From positions 496,001 to 560,000 of the forward strand of contig NZ_BMIA01000002.1 of assembly GCF_014641595.1 (NCBI RefSeq): a stretch of 64,000 bases of DNA, given 5' to 3'. Positions 61,812 through 64,000 of this stretch are shown here, piece by piece (positions within the stretch are counted from its first letter, which is position 1; each line of letters begins with the position of its first letter). Source of the DNA: Dyadobacter endophyticus (lineage in GTDB: Bacteria; Bacteroidota; Bacteroidia; Cytophagales; Spirosomataceae). The translations under genes were made by a program, and so were the position numbers. The notes under the pieces were generated by a model that saw only the letters and a list, made by a program, of their open reading frames with translations, was not told the DNA's origin and did not search any database.

Positions 61812-62640
61812 ATTGTGAACGGTCGATGATGCGGATCATGCCAAAAGCCGGGCCAAAGCCGGTTTGCTGGTAAAACGGCGCCAGTCCCTCGCCCGTAAAA
61901 AGTCCGATCAAAGCGCCGTCGGGCGCATGCACGTCGAGCCATTGCTTCACCTCCCGCATCACAGCCGAACCAACCTGCTTACGTTGCCAATCACGGTGCA
62001 CCATTACATCTTTAATATAGAAAAAGCTAAGGCCGTCGCCGAGCACAAGCGCACAGCCGATCGCCTCGCCGGTTGCGCTGTTTTCGGCAACTGCCACAAA
62101 AACCGTCGCGTCGAGCTTCTCTCGGAGCAACTCGTCGGATTGGGTGTTTGTCCATCCCACAGAGTTAATGAGATTACGGTATTCGGCGACAGTAAGCATC
62201 CGCCCGAGGGTCCGAACGGTGGCCGGCATAGGCTCCGATTTGCTTTCACCAGCCGAGGTAGCAAGAGCAGCGAAAGTAACGTAATTCCCATTGAGATCCT
62301 TGACAACATATTCCTCAAAACCCCAGGGCTGCCTTTCCAAATGCATCACAATCTGCGCATTCCGGTCCTGATGCATTTGATACAGCTCACGGATATTTTT
62401 GACCCTGATCCACACACATTGTCCGCGTAACCGCTCCGCTCCTTCGCTATCCCGTGAAAACTGAATAAAAGCCCCGTGCCAGGTGACCCCTCCATGGTTG
62501 GGCGGCGTACCCCACGTCCAATGGCCGGGAAAGCCCAGCACTTCATGCCAGTACTTTACGGTTTCGCCCACATCGTTAACCGCCAATACCGGTTCGGCAT
62601 GAGATATGAACGGTTCGGGTTTTACGTTGTTGTTTTCCAT
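61804..62640 (-). CDS. VOC (glyoxalase-like) - GNAT acetyltransferase fusion protein
   Basis: 278 residues. The first half (about 12-130) is a VOC/bleomycin-resistance-like domain: ISHAEPVLAVNDVGETVKYW, GVTWHGAFIQFSRDS, RVKNIRELYQMHQDR and FEEYVVKDLNGNYVTFAAL. The second half (about 145-275) is a GNAT domain: VAENSATGEAIGCALVLGDG, VMVHRDWQRKQVGSAVMREV (acetyl-CoA-binding R-x-x-G/V-like motif) and GLAPFYQQTGFG. A fusion could sense or bind a small molecule and acetylate it or an amine. No known function recalled. The gene shares a terminator with the gamma-glutamyltransferase gene. Confidence 0.85.
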   Translation of the reverse strand: MENNNVKPEPFISHAEPVLAVNDVGETVKYWHEVLGFPGHWTWGTPPNHGGVTWHGAFIQFSRDSEGAERLRGQCVWIRVKNIRELYQMHQDRNAQIVMHLERQPWGFEEYVVKDLNGNYVTFAALATSAGESKSEPMPATVRTLGRMLTVAEYRNLINSVGWTNTQSDELLREKLDATVFVAVAENSATGEAIGCALVLGDGLSFFYIKDVMVHRDWQRKQVGSAVMREVKQWLDVHAPDGALIGLFTGEGLAPFYQQTGFGPAFGMIRIIDRSQLL

Positions 62641-62652
62641 GTTTGATTTAAT

Positions 62653-64000
62653 TTACAACTCAGGCAAGGCGAGGACGGTATTATGCCCGCGTCTCTCCGC
62701 CCACGCTCTCGGGCGCGCCCACGGTTTACCGACCGGCAAATGCGCGTTGGCACCCTTTTCGAGCAAGAATTGCACCATTTTTGTTTTGCCGGCTTTGGCA
62801 GCCCAGCCGAGCGGCGTGGTACAAAACTGCTCGTCGATCGCATCAATATCGGCACCGTGTTCCAGAAACAGCGCTGCGTTATGGATATCGCCACGCTCCG
62901 CAAACCGATGCAAAGGTGTAATGCCCAGCCAATTCTTGAAATTGGCGTTCATACCGCGTTGGAAGAGGTATTCGGTTAGCTCGCGACTCTTGATCGCGTC
63001 TTGCGGGCCGCGGCTCTCCACTCCCACTCCAATGTCTTTCGCAAGATCGGGTTGGTAGCGGAGTATCAGGCGGACGAAATCTTCGTTTCCCTGTCCAGAG
63101 GCTGTTTCCAATGCGGATACATTAGCTGCAAGGGCCGGGTTCGCATTTAAAACAGCTGCGGCCGTCTGGATATCGCCGTAGTACGCAAGCAAATCCAACG
63201 ATCGGGCCGCGCCGTAGGAACACAGCAGGTTGATCATAGCTTTGTCCCCACGTTCCAAAGCCGCCGTGAGCGTATCCGCAGAACTCTCGATCGGTACATT
63301 GGGGTGTGCACCGTGTTGCAGGAGTAGTTTTACGATTTCAATATGGTTGTACACCACCGCCGAATGCAAAGCATGGCCCATCGGCGCTATACCTTCTTCC
63401 GGCAGATTAGGATCAGCCCCCTTTTCAAGCAATAGTCTTACGATCGCCATTCGGCCCGCCATCGCTGCATTTTTCAACGGCGCGCCGGAGCCCGCATAAT
63501 AGGTAACGTATTCAGACGGCTTGTTAGCCAGCGACGGATCCAGGTCGAGCAACGCCCTCACCCTTGCCTCATCGCCTTTCAATGCGGCCATACAAATATC
63601 CACGTACGCACCTCTGCTTACCAGATGCAGGTAAATATCGTTGGGCTTCCATTTCCATTCGTCGGGCACATCGCGCCAACCGCGATAGGAATAGTCGCCG
63701 TTCGTAAGCTGGACAGGCCGTGCTCCATCCGGCCGCCTGGCATCGATATCGGCCCCGCGGGCGAGCAATGCGTCAATCATTTCAGGCTGGCGCGACATGG
63801 TCGCCCAATGAATAGGTTGGTTACCTTCATCATCGGTAGCGTGTGTGTATTCGTCGGAGCTAGCCAGTAATGTATTAAACGCCTTAAAGTCTCGATTTCG
63901 GATAGCGGCGGCAATCAGTTTCCCGGCCTCGGAGCCCTTGTGGCGGTTTAACGCACGTTCGAGGAGTTCTTCCGTCGCCGTAAAACCGCGGTCACGTGCC
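62653..64000 (-). CDS. Ankyrin-repeat protein, 5' end outside window
   Basis: An open frame runs from the right edge (64000) to a stop at 62653, 449 residues without a start in the window. At least nine ankyrin repeats are visible, such as GNQPIHWATMSRQPEMIDAL, LHSAVVYNHIEIVKLLLQHG, GITPLHRFAERGDIHNAALF and TPLGWAAKAGKTKMVQFLLE. The whole visible part is repeats, so it is a binding or scaffold protein; no enzyme domain is seen before the edge. A 12-bp gap separates it from the VOC-GNAT gene, so the two probably form an operon. Confidence 0.9.
   Translation of the reverse strand, partial: ARDRGFTATEELLERALNRHKGSEAGKLIAAAIRNRDFKAFNTLLASSDEYTHATDDEGNQPIHWATMSRQPEMIDALLARGADIDARRPDGARPVQLTNGDYSYRGWRDVPDEWKWKPNDIYLHLVSRGAYVDICMAALKGDEARVRALLDLDPSLANKPSEYVTYYAGSGAPLKNAAMAGRMAIVRLLLEKGADPNLPEEGIAPMGHALHSAVVYNHIEIVKLLLQHGAHPNVPIESSADTLTAALERGDKAMINLLCSYGAARSLDLLAYYGDIQTAAAVLNANPALAANVSALETASGQGNEDFVRLILRYQPDLAKDIGVGVESRGPQDAIKSRELTEYLFQRGMNANFKNWLGITPLHRFAERGDIHNAALFLEHGADIDAIDEQFCTTPLGWAAKAGKTKMVQFLLEKGANAHLPVGKPWARPRAWAERRGHNTVLALPEL

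Noticed and set aside
1..64000. CRISPR array, prophage, IS element, tRNA or rRNA
   Set aside because: No regularly spaced repeats, transposase or integrase motifs, cloverleaf patterns or rRNA-like stretches were seen by eye, although short tRNA genes could be missed without a search.

Overview
The window looks like a chromosomal segment of a Bacteroidota bacterium, most likely a Cytophagales member close to Dyadobacter (inference). The signs are roughly 50% GC, several TAnnTTTG-type -7 promoter elements, a fused CcoN-CcoO oxidase subunit, many SusC/Oar-like TonB-dependent receptors, LytS/LytTR two-component pairs, an ECF sigma/anti-sigma pair and the type IX secretion protein PorV. No rRNA, tRNA, CRISPR array, transposase or phage gene was seen.

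Layout. 1-1.7 kb: the 5' part of a PQQ-type sugar dehydrogenase (minus strand, running off the left edge) and a Panacea/DUF4065 protein that looks N-terminally reduced. 1.75-11.7 kb: a microaerobic respiration locus in one direction, ccoI, ccoS, ccoNO, ccoQP, ccoG, ccoH, a SafE-like membrane protein and hemN. 11.7-14.1 kb: a PAS histidine kinase with FixL-like features and a response regulator fused to a Crp/Fnr DNA-binding protein. A perfect 18-bp dyad lies 20 bp upstream of a -7 element in front of hemN, so this pair is a good candidate to control the locus. 14.2-21.3 kb: two small overlapping unknown genes, a large nitronate-monooxygenase-like protein with extra cysteines, a DUF1801 protein, a hybrid histidine kinase and a LytTR/LytS pair. 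21.3-30.3 kb: a TonB receptor divergent from an ECF sigma factor, anti-sigma factor, DUF4374-like lipoprotein, PepSY membrane protein and a second TonB receptor, probably an iron-uptake module. 30.3-31.0 kb: AT-rich and gene-poor, with a terminator and a 48-bp-period repeat.

31.0-35.7 kb: a LytTR/LytS pair, a LuxR-type regulator, and an HxlR regulator divergent from an imine-reductase-like NAD(P) enzyme with a tandem dyad between them, then an AhpD-like protein. 35.9-39.2 kb: an Oar-like TonB receptor. 39.4-40.7 kb: a methyltransferase reduced to its dimerisation domain and a two-gene unit (a DUF6934-like protein plus a 58-residue partner). 41.0-46.4 kb: a two-subunit molybdopterin oxidoreductase facing a large secreted c-type cytochrome. 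46.6-48.7 kb: a purine permease followed by an exported MTA/SAH nucleosidase, then a ClC channel on the other strand. 50.3-54.4 kb: a two-gene envelope operon facing a LytTR/LytS pair. 54.5-64 kb: a small unknown protein, a START-domain protein, PorV, a phytanoyl-CoA-dioxygenase-like enzyme divergent from an AraC regulator, a 2H phosphoesterase, a gamma-glutamyltransferase homologue, a VOC-GNAT fusion and an ankyrin-repeat protein cut by the right edge.

The clearest functional unit is the 1.7-14.1 kb block, which combines a high-affinity cbb3 oxidase, its copper and haem assembly factors, anaerobic haem synthesis and a compact kinase/regulator pair. Family names come from reading motifs and from memory; no database search was possible.
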